Below, in pieces: positions 51,156-60,178 of a stretch of 64,000 nucleotides of DNA. The DNA comes from Thiohalobacter thiocyanaticus (GTDB lineage Bacteria > Pseudomonadota > Gammaproteobacteria > Thiohalobacterales > Thiohalobacteraceae): assembly GCF_002356355.1 (NCBI RefSeq), contig NZ_AP018052.1, forward strand, positions 2,666,001-2,730,000, given 5' to 3'. The notes under the pieces are model-generated. The model was not told the origin of the DNA, did not search any database, and saw only the letters and a program-made list of their open reading frames with translations. Position numbers and translations under genes: made by a program. Numbering within the stretch: the first letter of the stretch is position 1; each line of letters starts with the position of its first letter.

Positions 51156-52187
51156 ATGCAACTCACCCTCACCCGCCCCGACGACTGGCACCTGCACCTG
51201 CGCGATGGCCCGGTGCTGGCCGACGTGGTGCCGCACAGCGCCCGCCAGTGCGGGCGGGCCATCATCATGCCCAATCTCAAACCGCCCGTGGTGAGCACGC
51301 ACCAGGCGCTGGACTACCGCGAGCGCATCCTGGCCGCGGTGCCCGCGGGGGTGGACTTCACCCCGCTGATGACCCTGTATCTCACCGACAACCTGAGCCC
51401 GGAGGAGATCCGCACTGCCGCGGCCAGCGGCCATGTGTACGCCGTCAAGCTGTATCCGGCCGGCGCCACCACCCATTCCGATGCCGGGGTGACCGACATC
51501 CAGCACACCCTGCCCACCCTGGAGGCGATGGCCGAGGCCGGCCTGCCGCTGCTGGTCCACGGCGAGGTGACCGATCCGGACATCGACATCTTCGATCGCG
51601 AGGCGGTCTTCATCGAGCGCCACCTGGAACCGCTGGTACGGCGCCTGCCCGAACTCAAGCTGGTGCTGGAGCACATCACCACGCGTCAGGGCATCGAGTT
51701 CGTCCAGGGCAGCGGCCCCAACGTGGCCGGGACCCTGACCGCCCATCATCTGCTCTACAACCGCAACGCCATGCTGGTCGGCGGCATCCGTCCCCATTAC
51801 TACTGTCTGCCGGTGCTCAAGCGCGAAAGCCACCGCGAGGCGCTGATCACCGCCGCCACCAGCGGCAGCCCGAAGTTCTTCCTCGGCACCGACAGCGCAC
51901 CGCATCCGCAGCACGCCAAGGAAAGCGCCTGCGGCTGCGCCGGACTCTACACCGCGCATGCCGCCATCGAGTTCTACGCCGAGGCCTTCGAGCAGGCCAA
52001 CGCCCTGGACAAGCTGGAGGGCTTCGCCAGTCATCACGGCGCCGACTTCTACGGCCTGCCGCGCAACACCGATACCATCACCCTGGTGCGCGAACCCTGG
52101 ACGGTGCCGGAAAGCTATCCGCTGGCGGATGCGAAGGTCATTCCGCTGCGCGCGGGCGGGGAGATCGCCTGGCGGCTGCAATTGTAG
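51156..52187 (+). CDS. pyrC: dihydroorotase
   Basis: 343 residues, class II (E. coli PyrC-like). Metal-binding HLHLRDG, the carboxylated Lys in [19 protein letters not shown] and DSAPH sites are present. It cyclises carbamoyl aspartate in pyrimidine synthesis. It is divergent from pdhA, with 278 bp of unfeatured spacer. A TAGGATGGGT repeat starts at its stop codon. Confidence 0.95.
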   Translation: MQLTLTRPDDWHLHLRDGPVLADVVPHSARQCGRAIIMPNLKPPVVSTHQALDYRERILAAVPAGVDFTPLMTLYLTDNLSPEEIRTAAASGHVYAVKLYPAGATTHSDAGVTDIQHTLPTLEAMAEAGLPLLVHGEVTDPDIDIFDREAVFIERHLEPLVRRLPELKLVLEHITTRQGIEFVQGSGPNVAGTLTAHHLLYNRNAMLVGGIRPHYYCLPVLKRESHREALITAATSGSPKFFLGTDSAPHPQHAKESACGCAGLYTAHAAIEFYAEAFEQANALDKLEGFASHHGADFYGLPRNTDTITLVREPWTVPESYPLADAKVIPLRAGGEIAWRLQL

Positions 52188-52266
52188 GATGGGTGGAGCG
52201 CAGCGCAACCCATCGCTATACGATAAGACGATGGGTTACGGCGCTGCGCGCCTCCACCCATCCTAC
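52184..52266. repeat. TAGGATGGGT palindrome, copy 3
   Basis: 83 bp between the convergent pyrC and TraB/GumN genes. It starts four bases before the pyrC stop end and ends next to the TraB stop, so it may stop transcription from both sides. Confidence 0.8.
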
Positions 52267-52269
52267 GCC

Positions 52270-53166
52270 TCACTCCTCACGCCTCACTTCATACCCCGCC
52301 TCGCGCAGCAGGGCGATGATGCCGTCTTCGCCCGGCAGGTGCAGGGCGCCGACTGCAACGAAGGCGCCGCCCTGGCGCAGCAGCGGCTGCAGCCGCTCGA
52401 CCATGCGGTGATTGCGTTCGCTGACAAACCGCCTCTGAAAACGCTGCGCCAGTGCCGGGTCGATATCGCTCATCATGCCGTCACTGAACCGGGCCAGGGC
52501 ATCCAGATCCCCGCTCAGATAGACCCGGCGCATCTCCTCGAACCAGGCGTCGAAGCGCTCCAGGTTGTCCAGGGTATCGCGCAGGATGCTGATCTGGTCG
52601 GCCATGCTCATGCCGTCGAATACCGCGATCTGCTCGGCGGCCGTCTCCAGTCCCGCCACCGGTTTGTCCGCCGCCACGGCCTGCTGGTACAGGCGCAGAT
52701 CGAGAAACATGCCGGTGCGCGAGCGCGGCAGCATCAGGGTGGAGAAGATCATCCAGGGCTTGAACCGGCGCAGTACCGGTTCGGGCACGCCGTAGTCGGC
52801 CATGGCCTCGACCGTGCGCCGGTACAGTGCCGGCGGCAGCACATCCTCGAGATCGCGTCCGGATTCGAACAGACCGGCCTGGGCCGTAGACAGCATCGCG
52901 GTCTGGTCCAGCACCATCTCCAGCACCAGTCGCTCGGAACCGACAAAGGCCCGCTCGACGGCCGGCGGCAGACGAGTCACCTCGGGGTGCTCCGAATGCA
53001 TGGTCCCGAACAGGTAGCTCGGCTCGACGCCCGCAGCGCTGATGCGCCACAGCCGGCCCTGCGCCTCTGCCCCGACAGGCAGCAGCCATGTCAACCCCAG
53101 CAGCAGCCAGATCAGCGTGACGCCCCACCCCGGGGTGGCCATTGCATCGGACTTTGTTCGCCTCAT
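52270..53166 (-). CDS. TraB/GumN family protein
   Basis: 298 residues. A signal peptide (LIWLLLGLTWLLPVGAEA) is followed by the GTMHSEHPEVTRLPPAVERA opening that defines the TraB/GumN (PF01963) fold and ends with AFVAVGALHLPGEDGIIALLREAGYEV. Members are periplasmic or outer-membrane hydrolase-like proteins with conserved His/Glu. No role is established. The ATG at 53166 follows GGGAGA; the longer frame open to 53781 crosses into the RNase T gene on the other strand. Confidence 0.85.
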   Translation of the reverse strand: MRRTKSDAMATPGWGVTLIWLLLGLTWLLPVGAEAQGRLWRISAAGVEPSYLFGTMHSEHPEVTRLPPAVERAFVGSERLVLEMVLDQTAMLSTAQAGLFESGRDLEDVLPPALYRRTVEAMADYGVPEPVLRRFKPWMIFSTLMLPRSRTGMFLDLRLYQQAVAADKPVAGLETAAEQIAVFDGMSMADQISILRDTLDNLERFDAWFEEMRRVYLSGDLDALARFSDGMMSDIDPALAQRFQRRFVSERNHRMVERLQPLLRQGGAFVAVGALHLPGEDGIIALLREAGYEVRREE

Positions 53167-53238
53167 TCTCCCGCTCCGCAGCATTCGTCGCCAACTGCCA
53201 TGATCGCAAATCCGTCCGGCATTGGGTATGCTGACAGC

Positions 53239-53940
53239 ATGTCTGATCCCGCCCCCGTCTCCCCCATGTCGCGGCGTTTCCGCGGCTTCCTGCCCGTGGT
53301 CGTGGACGTGGAAACCGCCGGTTTCAATGCCCGCAAGGATGCCCTGCTGGAAGTCGCCGCCGTCACCCTGCAACTGGACGACAGCGGCCACATGACACGG
53401 CGGGAGACCCATGCGGTGCATGTCGAGCCCTTCGCCGGCGCCAATCTCGACCCGCGCGCCCTGGCCTTCACCGGCATCGACCCCTACCACCCGTTCCGCT
53501 TCGCCAAGCCGGAAAAGGACGCCCTGGCGCAGATGTTCAAGCCGATCCGGCAGCAGATCAGGGAGACCGGCTGCACCCGCGCCATCCTGGTCGGGCACAA
53601 CCCCTCCTTCGACCTGGCCTTCATCAAGGCGGCCGCCGAGCGCTGCAACATCAAGCGCAATCCCTTCCACCTGTTCAGCACCTTCGACACCGCCACCCTG
53701 GCCGGGCTCGCCTATGGCCAGACGGTACTGGCCCGTGCCGTGCAGGCCGCCGGCATCAAGTGGGACGAGGGCGAGGCCCACTCGGCGCTCTATGACGCCG
53801 AGCGCACCGCGGACCTGTTCTGCGCCATCGTCAACCAGTGGCGCGATTTCTGCGGCAGCGGCTTCCCCGCCGAGCGGGACTGGAACAACATCCAGGACAG
53901 CGGCACCCAGCCGATCAATACGCGGGAGGAATCCGAATAG
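53239..53940 (+). CDS. rnt: ribonuclease T
   Basis: 233 residues, DEDDh exonuclease. Motifs: VVDVETAGFNARKDALLEVAAV (DxE), LVGHNPSFDLAFIKAA, and HSALYDAERTADLFC (His and Asp). It trims tRNA 3' ends and other stable RNAs. The ATG at 53239 gives standard length. Divergent from TraB/GumN. Confidence 0.94.
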   Translation: MSDPAPVSPMSRRFRGFLPVVVDVETAGFNARKDALLEVAAVTLQLDDSGHMTRRETHAVHVEPFAGANLDPRALAFTGIDPYHPFRFAKPEKDALAQMFKPIRQQIRETGCTRAILVGHNPSFDLAFIKAAAERCNIKRNPFHLFSTFDTATLAGLAYGQTVLARAVQAAGIKWDEGEAHSALYDAERTADLFCAIVNQWRDFCGSGFPAERDWNNIQDSGTQPINTREESE

Positions 53941-54248
53941 TCACGACGGCCAGCCATGGCCGCGAAGGTGCGTCCTGCGGGTCAGTGCATCCGCGCAATG
54001 ACGGACTAATCAGACGATTTTTAAGCAGGTATTGATCCAGAATAACTACAGGGAAACTCTGATTAATTTCCCTTGCGTCATACCGGCGCACTTTTCGTCA
54101 TCCCGGCGCAGGCCGGGATGACGGATTGATCAGGGTCTCCCTGATTAAGCCCTGTAAAGTTTTCAAGTGAGGGTATGGCTTGTCACATCGGTGCCAGTCG
54201 GTACACTGGCGCATACCAATAAGTATGAAACCTCGCGGGGAACCTCAG
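53941..54248. other. intergenic stretch with short repeats
   Basis: 308 bp between rnt and the next gene. It contains a truncated GTCAT-family palindrome (54096-54123) and loosely repeated CTGATTAA stretches. No RNA gene or promoter boxes are clear. Confidence 0.45.
54096..54123. repeat. short REP of the GTCAT family, copy 6
   Basis: 28 bp, CGTCATCCCGGCG...GGGATGACGG. It is a half-size member that lacks the central spacer of the other copies. Confidence 0.6.
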
Positions 54249-54803
54249 ATGCCCGATGTCCCGGAAAAGACCCAGCAGATCCTGCATGCCCATGCCGGCC
54301 TGATCCATCGGGTGGTACAGGCCTGCCAGAACCGTGATCTGCGTCCCGAGGTCAACGAACTGCTGCGCCAGGCCGAGCAGAACGAGTGGTATGACCTGGT
54401 GGCCGCGATCCGGCGCATCCTCAAGGGTGAGCGCAGCCTCGATGCCTTCCGCGGACTGGACGAGGAGGACCGCGCCATCGTCGAGGCCATCCTGCGCGGA
54501 CTGCAGGATCCCCACACCCTGCCCGATCTGAATGCCCAGTTCGACGCCAACCTGGCCGCCCCCGGGCTGGCCTCGCTGATCCATTCCGCCCGCACCGGCG
54601 ATCACCAGGCGCTGCATACCATTGCCGCCATGGCCCATCAGATGCTGCAGGCCGGTGGCGACATGGCGCGACTGGCCGGCCTGGTGCGGCCGCTGGTGCT
54701 GGGCGAACGGGATCCGGACAAGCTGTGCGAGGGCCTGGGCGAGAACAGCGAGAAGCTGGTGCTTGATATCCTGGCGGAGTTGAGGAAGCTCGAGACCCAT
54801 TAA
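54249..54803 (+). CDS. conserved helical protein of unknown function
   Basis: 184 residues, mostly alpha-helical, no signal or membrane segment. Text such as LRPEVNELLRQAEQNEWYDLVAAIRRILKGERSLDAFRGLDEEDRAIVEAILRGLQ and ASLIHSARTGDHQALHTIAAMAHQMLQAGG suggests stacked helices. I do not recognise the family. Two earlier in-frame ATGs (54180 and 54225) are possible starts. It is convergent with a histidine kinase gene and separated by a repeat. Confidence 0.6.
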   Translation: MPDVPEKTQQILHAHAGLIHRVVQACQNRDLRPEVNELLRQAEQNEWYDLVAAIRRILKGERSLDAFRGLDEEDRAIVEAILRGLQDPHTLPDLNAQFDANLAAPGLASLIHSARTGDHQALHTIAAMAHQMLQAGGDMARLAGLVRPLVLGERDPDKLCEGLGENSEKLVLDILAELRKLETH

Positions 54804-54882
54804 TGCGCCACGAAAACCACCAAATCCACGAAAAAATAATCCTGAGGAACCCCTGATTAATTAGAAAACACCCGTCATTGCG

Positions 54883-54958
54883 AGCAAAGCGCGGCAATCA
54901 CGTAATGCGAAATCAATCGGCTGGGGATTGCCACGTCGCTTCGCTCCTCGCAATGACG
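54883..54958. repeat. CATTGCGAGC palindrome between convergent genes
   Basis: 76 bp with arms CGTCATTGCGAGC and CTCGCAATGACG. It is the second copy of the repeat at 48728-48813. Neighbouring arms TGCGCCACGAAAACC (54803-54833) and GGATTTCGTGGCGCA (55050-55064) make a wider inverted pair. Confidence 0.75.
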
Positions 54959-55064
54959 TAATTAACCAGAGCTTCCCTGACTTTACTACATCATTGCCGG
55001 GCGCCGATGCGCCACGGCAATGCAATATCGATCATTTCGTGGGTTTAGTGGATTTCGTGGCGCA

Positions 55065-56399
55065 TTACGCCTGCGGGAATTCCACCTCGACGCTGAAACC
55101 ACCCAGTTCGGCGGATTGCCCGAACGCCATCCGCCCGCCATAGAGTTCCACCACGTCCGCCGCGATGGCCAGTCCCAGGCCGTGCCCGGCCACGCCCTGC
55201 TCGTCGGCGCGCACGCCGCGTTCGCTCAGGTTGGCACGGTGCCCGGCATCCACGCCGGGACCGTCGTCCTCGATTCGCACCCGCAGCCACCCTTCCTGCC
55301 GTGCGGCACGCACCCTGACCCGGCCGCGCGCCCATTTGCAGGCGTTGTCCAGCAGGTTGCCGAACAACTCCATCAGATCCTGCGCATCGGCCTGCAGGGT
55401 CAGGGAGTCCGCGACCTCGCACTCAATGCGCAGCCCCTTGTCGGCATAGACCTGCCGCACCACCCCGAGCAGGCCGTCGAAGACCGGTCGCAGGGCCAGC
55501 CGGGCCGCGCTTGCGGAGCGGCCGGCCAGACGCGCGCGCCGCAACTCGCGCTCCATCAGGGCGCGGATCTGATCCAGCTGCTGCTGCAGCCGCTCGCGCA
55601 GCTGCGGGTCCTCCCCGGCGGGCAGGTGATCCAGTTCCTGCTGCAGCCGCGCCAGCGGCGTCTTCAGGGCATGCGCCAGGTTGCCCAGGGCATTGCGCGA
55701 GCGCGTCAGCCGTCCCTGCAGCACCTCCAGCAGGCGGTTGATCTGCTGTACCAGCGGATACAGTTCACGTGGCACCCTTTCATCCAGTCGCGCCAGTTCG
55801 CCCTGCTGCAGCCGTTCCAGTTCCCGACAGGTCCGGCTGACCGGGGCGAAGCCCAGACGCAGGGCCCGGCGCTGGTAGGCCAGCAGTCCGATCAGCACGG
55901 CCAGCCCGAGCAGGGCATAGATCAGCTGCAGCCGGCGGACATTGTCGTGGATGGGCGTCAGGTCCTCGGCCACGGCCAGCAGCAGGTCCCGCTCCCCCTT
56001 TATGTAGTGCCGCACCCGCACCAGCAGCAGCTGGTTCCCGGGCCCGCGCTGGCGCAGCAGGACCGCCTGTCCGGCCTCCAGCGCTGGCAGGCTGAGCGCC
56101 TGGTCCCACAGCGAACGCGAGCGCAGCACCTGCCCGCCCGACTCGATCTGGAAATAATGGCCGGAGAAGGTCCGGTCATAGATGGGGCTGACGCGCGCGG
56201 GCCGCAGCCGCGGCGTCTGGCCGTCCACCGGTGGCCCGAGCGCCACCAGCAGGCCCTGAGCGTCATGCTCCAGTCGGGTGCCGATGTAGTGTTCGGTCAG
56301 CAGCCGGAAGCTGTAGCTGGCCGCCAGGCCGAACAGGACATACACCAGCAGCAGGGCCAGTCCCAGACGCAGATTGAGATGCCGCTGGATGGATTCCAT
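55065..56399 (-). CDS. membrane sensor histidine kinase
   Basis: 444 residues. Two membrane helices (about 12-34 and 155-180) bracket a periplasmic sensor of about 125 residues with no recognised fold. A HAMP-like linker is followed by the H-box (LGNLAHALKTPLARL) and HATPase with NLLDNACKWARG, EDDGPGV and GHGLGLAIA. The layout, and the neighbouring regulator, fit the PhoQ/QseC-like class that pairs with OmpR-type regulators. It follows its regulator with a two-base gap. A TTG two codons earlier would overlap the regulator stop. Confidence 0.88.
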   Translation of the reverse strand: MESIQRHLNLRLGLALLLVYVLFGLAASYSFRLLTEHYIGTRLEHDAQGLLVALGPPVDGQTPRLRPARVSPIYDRTFSGHYFQIESGGQVLRSRSLWDQALSLPALEAGQAVLLRQRGPGNQLLLVRVRHYIKGERDLLLAVAEDLTPIHDNVRRLQLIYALLGLAVLIGLLAYQRRALRLGFAPVSRTCRELERLQQGELARLDERVPRELYPLVQQINRLLEVLQGRLTRSRNALGNLAHALKTPLARLQQELDHLPAGEDPQLRERLQQQLDQIRALMERELRRARLAGRSASAARLALRPVFDGLLGVVRQVYADKGLRIECEVADSLTLQADAQDLMELFGNLLDNACKWARGRVRVRAARQEGWLRVRIEDDGPGVDAGHRANLSERGVRADEQGVAGHGLGLAIAADVVELYGGRMAFGQSAELGGFSVEVEFPQA

Positions 56400-56401
56400 G
56401 G

Positions 56402-57064
56402 TCAACGCGCGGGGAAGCAGTAACCCTGGCCGCGGCGGGTTTCAATCAAGTCCGCACCGAGCTTGCTGCGCAGCCGGCGCACGTAGACCTCGATCACGTT
56501 GCTGTCCTTGTCCGAGTCATAGTCGTAGACATGCTCGGTCAGTTCGGTCTTGGACAGAATATGATCCGGGTGCAGCATGAAGTAGCGCAGCAGCCGGAAC
56601 TCGGTGCCGGTCAGCGCATGGGTCGCACCGTCCGGCGTGGTCACCGTCTGGGTCGCCTCGTCCAGGCTCAGACCGTTCACGCTCAGCTGCGCCGCGGCCC
56701 GCCCGCTGGCGCGGCGCAGCAATGCGCTCAACCGCGCCTGCAGTTCCTCCACGTGAAAAGGCTTGCCGAGGTAATCGTCGGCCCCGGCCTGGAAACCCTC
56801 GACCTTCTCATGCCAGGCATCGCGGGCAGTGAGGATCAGCACCGGCGTATCCAGGCCTTCCCGGCGCCAGCGGCCCAGCACCTCCAGTCCGCTGCGTCCC
56901 GGCAGCCCCAGGTCGAGTATCACCGCATCATAGGGCTCTTCCAGGCCCAGGTGCTCGGCGTCGATGCCGTTGTCGCAGTGATCGACGGCATAGCCGGCCG
57001 CCTGCAGGTCCTGCCTGAGGCGGCCGGCCAGCGACGCGTCGTCCTCGACCAGCAGCAGGCGCAT
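56402..57064 (-). CDS. OmpR-family response regulator
   Basis: 220 residues. Receiver domain with acidic pair Asp8-Asp9, phospho-acceptor Asp51 and Lys101 ([10 protein letters not shown]), then a winged helix ([31 protein letters not shown]). The TCS pair resembles PhoP/QseB-type regulators. Downstream in the same orientation lie its kinase; upstream lie the PepSY and cytochrome b genes. A MITE has inserted two bases upstream of the ATG, so its present promoter is unclear. Confidence 0.92.
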   Translation of the reverse strand: MRLLLVEDDASLAGRLRQDLQAAGYAVDHCDNGIDAEHLGLEEPYDAVILDLGLPGRSGLEVLGRWRREGLDTPVLILTARDAWHEKVEGFQAGADDYLGKPFHVEELQARLSALLRRASGRAAAQLSVNGLSLDEATQTVTTPDGATHALTGTEFRLLRYFMLHPDHILSKTELTEHVYDYDSDKDSNVIEVYVRRLRSKLGADLIETRRGQGYCFPAR

Positions 57065-57065
57065 T

Positions 57066-57419
57066 AGGGCCTGTTAACACTAATCTCATCGCCTCTGCTG
57101 GGGCTGATTTTTCGTCCAGCAAGGCAGAATGAGCGATGTGTAGTCACTCTACATGAGCGAATGATAACGCCGCTGGGCGGGAAATCAGCCCCAGCCCTGC
57201 GGGTTGCGCCTGAAAAAACACCACTCGTCGTTGCTCGTACCCACAACACTCGCTGCGCTCGCGGAGCAGACTCTCGCTTATTTGGAATCACCAAACTACC
57301 CTCCTCGCGCCTTCATGCCCTATGAGTATTTATGCCCTATGGGTATTTATGCCCTATGGGTATCGATTGGCGCTTTTTCAGGCACAACAGAGACGATGAG
57401 ATTAGTGTTAACAGGCCCT
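57066..57419. mobile_element. MITE with 26 bp perfect terminal inverted repeats
   Basis: 354 bp. The left end (57066-57091) and right end (57394-57419) are perfect reverse complements beginning AGGGCCTGTTAACAC. Inner arms GGGGCTGATTTTTCG and GGAAATCAGCCCC form a second pair. Three tandem copies of a TATGCCCTATGGGTATT-type unit lie near the right end (about 57317-57364). No transposase is encoded. It ends two bases before the regulator ATG. Confidence 0.8.
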
Positions 57420-57448
57420 GGTACTCCTTCAACACGATATTGACGGAC

Positions 57449-57760
57449 TCAGTCGTCATCGAACTCCGGCAGAGGCTCACCGGTCCTGGCATCATAATAC
57501 ATGTCGTATACCCGGCCGTCGTCACGCAGCACCTCCAGTTCGTAAACCCAGATTCCGTCCTCCTTCTCCAGTTCGGCCTCCAGCAGTTGGCCGGTCTGAT
57601 TGATGCCGGAGCGCTCGAGCACCGTCTGCAGAGGCAGAATCTGCCCCTGTCGTACCAGCTCCCTGATCTCGTCGTGATCATCGGCCAGCGCCGGCCCGCC
57701 CCCTGCCAGCAGCAGGCTGATAACCAGGGGAAGTGATGCCTTCTTGATCATATTCGTCAT
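57449..57760 (-). CDS. PepSY-domain periplasmic protein
   Basis: 103 residues. A signal peptide (MIKKASLPLVISLLLAGGGPALA) precedes one PepSY domain: EIRELVRQGQILPLQTVLERSG, then LLEAELEKEDGIWVYELEVLRDDGRVYDMYYDARTG. PepSY domains inhibit proteases or sense ligands in the periplasm; they often accompany two-component systems. The ATG at 57760 has GGAGG eight bases upstream. It lies next to a cytochrome b gene and upstream of the regulator-kinase pair. Confidence 0.85.
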   Translation of the reverse strand: MTNMIKKASLPLVISLLLAGGGPALADDHDEIRELVRQGQILPLQTVLERSGINQTGQLLEAELEKEDGIWVYELEVLRDDGRVYDMYYDARTGEPLPEFDDD

Positions 57761-57847
57761 GCTTGCGTACCTCCAGTCAGAGTTGCTCACATCCCTGTGA
57801 CGGTTGCACTCCCTGGCAGATGGAATTTCGTGGATGTTGTGGCGCAT

Positions 57848-58414
57848 TCAGGGCGCCGGCTTGCGTCCGGTCACCATGGACCGCACCAGGTTCTCGCCGT
57901 GCAACAGGCTTTCGACGATCACGCCGGCCACATGCACCGCGACCAGGAACAGGGTGAAGTTGGCGAAGAACTCGTGCACCTCTTCGAACAGATGTCCGGT
58001 GCTCTCACTGACGCCGATAAGCATGCCCGCCAGCGGTCCCGCGCCCTCCTCGGCCGCATAGACAGCCAGACCGAAGCCGGTGGTGGCCAGCAGGCTCGCC
58101 AGCAGCAGCACGATCATCAGACCACCGGCCGGGTTGTGGCCCAGGTAGCGCCGGGGATGCAGGGTCAGGACTTCCTTAATATAAGTCAGCACCTCATGCG
58201 GCCGCTTCACGAAGTCGCCGAAGCGCGCATGGCGGGTGCCGATCAGCCCCCACAGCAGCCGGAAAGCGACCAGTCCCAGCACGGTGTAGCCGGCCAGGGT
58301 ATGCAGATCCAGCCAGTCGTCCTCGGTCAGATAGGCGGTGAAAAAGGCCAGGACCAGGGTCCAGTGGAACACCCGGACCAGCGGGTCCCAGACCTTGATG
58401 GTATCGGATTGCAT
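57848..58414 (-). CDS. cytochrome b561-type membrane protein
   Basis: 188 residues with four membrane helices. Histidines that would ligate two haems: VFHWTLVLAFF and HTLAGYTVLGLVAFRLLWGL, then FEEVHEFFANFTLFLVAVHVAGV. It is a di-haem cytochrome b (Ni/Fe-hydrogenase-type or b561) that can accept electrons for small periplasmic partners such as cytochrome c. It is in the same strand and likely unit as the PepSY gene. AGGAGGG precedes the ATG. Confidence 0.85.
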   Translation of the reverse strand: MQSDTIKVWDPLVRVFHWTLVLAFFTAYLTEDDWLDLHTLAGYTVLGLVAFRLLWGLIGTRHARFGDFVKRPHEVLTYIKEVLTLHPRRYLGHNPAGGLMIVLLLASLLATTGFGLAVYAAEEGAGPLAGMLIGVSESTGHLFEEVHEFFANFTLFLVAVHVAGVIVESLLHGENLVRSMVTGRKPAP

Positions 58415-58499
58415 GATTCAGCCCTCCTGTTTCAGTGGGGCCCAGTATGCGGGGGCTGGCTGAAACCAGGCTGAAAATCGGGTGGGATTGGAGGATTAT

Positions 58500-58634
58500 T
58501 CAACGCAGAGGCGCGGAGACGCAGAGATATTGAAATGTTTCTGGAGTGTCGTAGGTTGGGCTGAGCGCAGCGAAGCCCAACCTACAAAAGGATTTCCCTT
58601 TGCGTCCTCTGCGCCTTGGCGCCTCTGCGTTGAA
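58500..58634. repeat. inverted repeats between cytochrome b and panD
   Basis: Arms TTCAACGCAGAGGCGCGGAGACG (58499-58527) and CGCCTCTGCGTTGAA (58618-58634) frame a small GTAGGTTGGGC...GCCCAACCTAC palindrome (58551-58585). Unfeatured otherwise. Confidence 0.7.
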
Positions 58635-58662
58635 AAAAACGCGACCAGGGGACCAGCAAACG

Positions 58663-59043
58663 TCAGGCGACCTGAACGGGGATGTCGTGGCCGGTGCGGC
58701 TGATGCGGTTGTCGGCGTCGAGGTAGATCAGGGTGGGCTTGAAACCGGCGGCCTCGGCCGTGTCCAGGATGGCGTAGGTGCAGATGATCACCCGGTCGCC
58801 GGGACCGGCCTTGTGGGCGGCGGCGCCATTGACGGAAATGATCCCCGACCCTTCCTGGGCCCGGATGGCGTAGGTGATGAAGCGCTCGCCGTTGGCCAGG
58901 TTGTAGATCTGGATCTGCTCGTACTCGCGGATGCCCGCCGCCTCCAGCAGGGCGGCGTCGATGGCGCAGGAACCCTCGTATTCGAGTTCGGCGTGCGTCA
59001 CTCGGGCCTGGTGCAGCTTGGATTTGAGCAGGGTCAGGTGCAT
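58663..59043 (-). CDS. panD: aspartate 1-decarboxylase
   Basis: 126 residues. The self-cleavage Gly24-Ser25 pair is in [10 protein letters not shown]; Ser25 becomes the pyruvoyl cofactor. It makes beta-alanine for pantothenate and belongs with panC and panB here. PanD orders downstream of panC and ends the cluster. Confidence 0.95.
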   Translation of the reverse strand: MHLTLLKSKLHQARVTHAELEYEGSCAIDAALLEAAGIREYEQIQIYNLANGERFITYAIRAQEGSGIISVNGAAAHKAGPGDRVIICTYAILDTAEAAGFKPTLIYLDADNRISRTGHDIPVQVA

Positions 59044-59110
59044 GGGAATGTAGTGCAGGATTCGTGGGGAAGGGAATTATCGCCCATCCTCCCGAATGGC
59101 GCAATCGGCC

Positions 59111-59974
59111 TCAGGCCCTGTCCGTCCCCGGGGCGGTGCGCAGGTTGTCGATCAGACGGGCCCGGCCCAGCCAGGCCGCGGCCAGCACCACCAGTTCCGC
59201 CTCCTCGCGGTCAGGCACGCTCAGGTCCACAGCCCGGCGGATACTGACATAATCGGGGCGGAAGCCGGCAAGTTCGAGTTGTTGCATGCCCTGCTGCTCG
59301 AGCGCGGGAAAGTCGCGATCGCCCGCTCCCAGGGCGGCAATCAGCCCCTCCAGGACATGATGCAGCTGCGGAGCGACCTCGCGCTCGGCCGGCGTGAGGT
59401 AGGCATTGCGCGAACTCATGGCCAGGCCGTCGGGCTCACGCAACGTGGCGGCGCCCTCAATCCGGATCGGCAGGCTGAGATCGCGCACCAGCCGACGGAT
59501 GACGATCAGCTGCTGGTAGTCCTTTTCCCCGAACACGGCCAGATCGGGCTGGACCATATTGAACAGCTTGGTCACCACCGTCGCCACGCCGGCGAAGAAG
59601 CCCGGTCGGAACCGGCCACAGAGAATGGAACCGACCTCCGGCACCTCGACCCGGGTCATCTCCGCCAGCGGCACCGGGTAGACCTCCTCCACCGGCGGCG
59701 CGAACAGCAGATCGGCACCGGCCGCCTCCAGCCGGGCGCGGTCCGCGTCCAGGGTACGCGGGTAGCTGTCGTAGTCCTCGCCGGGCCCGAACTGCATGGG
59801 ATTGACGAACACGCTGACCACCACGCGATCGGCGTCGCGCCGGGCCTGTTCGACCAGCGACAGGTGCCCGGCATGCAGGTTACCCATGGTGGGTACGAAG
59901 CCGATGCGCGCGCCGGTGCCGCGCCAGGCGCGGATCTGTTCCCGCAGCGCTTCTACAGTATTGACTGTTTTCAT
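59111..59974 (-). CDS. panC: pantoate-beta-alanine ligase (pantothenate synthetase)
   Basis: 287 residues. ATP-binding [48 protein letters not shown] and [13 protein letters not shown] are all present. It joins pantoate with beta-alanine. The ATG at 59974 was chosen; two TAGGATGGGT palindromes upstream separate it from panB. Confidence 0.95.
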   Translation of the reverse strand: MKTVNTVEALREQIRAWRGTGARIGFVPTMGNLHAGHLSLVEQARRDADRVVVSVFVNPMQFGPGEDYDSYPRTLDADRARLEAAGADLLFAPPVEEVYPVPLAEMTRVEVPEVGSILCGRFRPGFFAGVATVVTKLFNMVQPDLAVFGEKDYQQLIVIRRLVRDLSLPIRIEGAATLREPDGLAMSSRNAYLTPAEREVAPQLHHVLEGLIAALGAGDRDFPALEQQGMQQLELAGFRPDYVSIRRAVDLSVPDREEAELVVLAAAWLGRARLIDNLRTAPGTDRA

Positions 59975-59999
59975 GCCAGATCGAACCAATCGGTAACCT

Positions 60000-60082
60000 G
60001 TAGGATGGGTGGAGCGAAGCGCAACCCATCGTCGCCCGTGATGCCGATGGGTTGCAGCGCTACGCGCTTCCACCCATCCTAC
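60000..60082. repeat. TAGGATGGGT palindrome, copy 4
   Basis: 83 bp, with arms GTAGGATGGGTGGAGCG and CACCCATCCTAC. It sits with copy 5 between panB and panC. Confidence 0.85.
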
Positions 60083-60087
60083 GCACT

Positions 60088-60168
60088 GTAGGATGGGTGG
60101 AGCGAAGCGCAACCCATCCCTCGCCGGACAGCGATGGGTTACGGCGTTCCCGCCTTCACCCATCCTAC
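60088..60168. repeat. TAGGATGGGT palindrome, copy 5
   Basis: 81 bp, five bases from copy 4. Two tandem copies make a strong pair of hairpins within the pan cluster. Confidence 0.85.
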
Positions 60169-60178
60169 GGATTCATAC

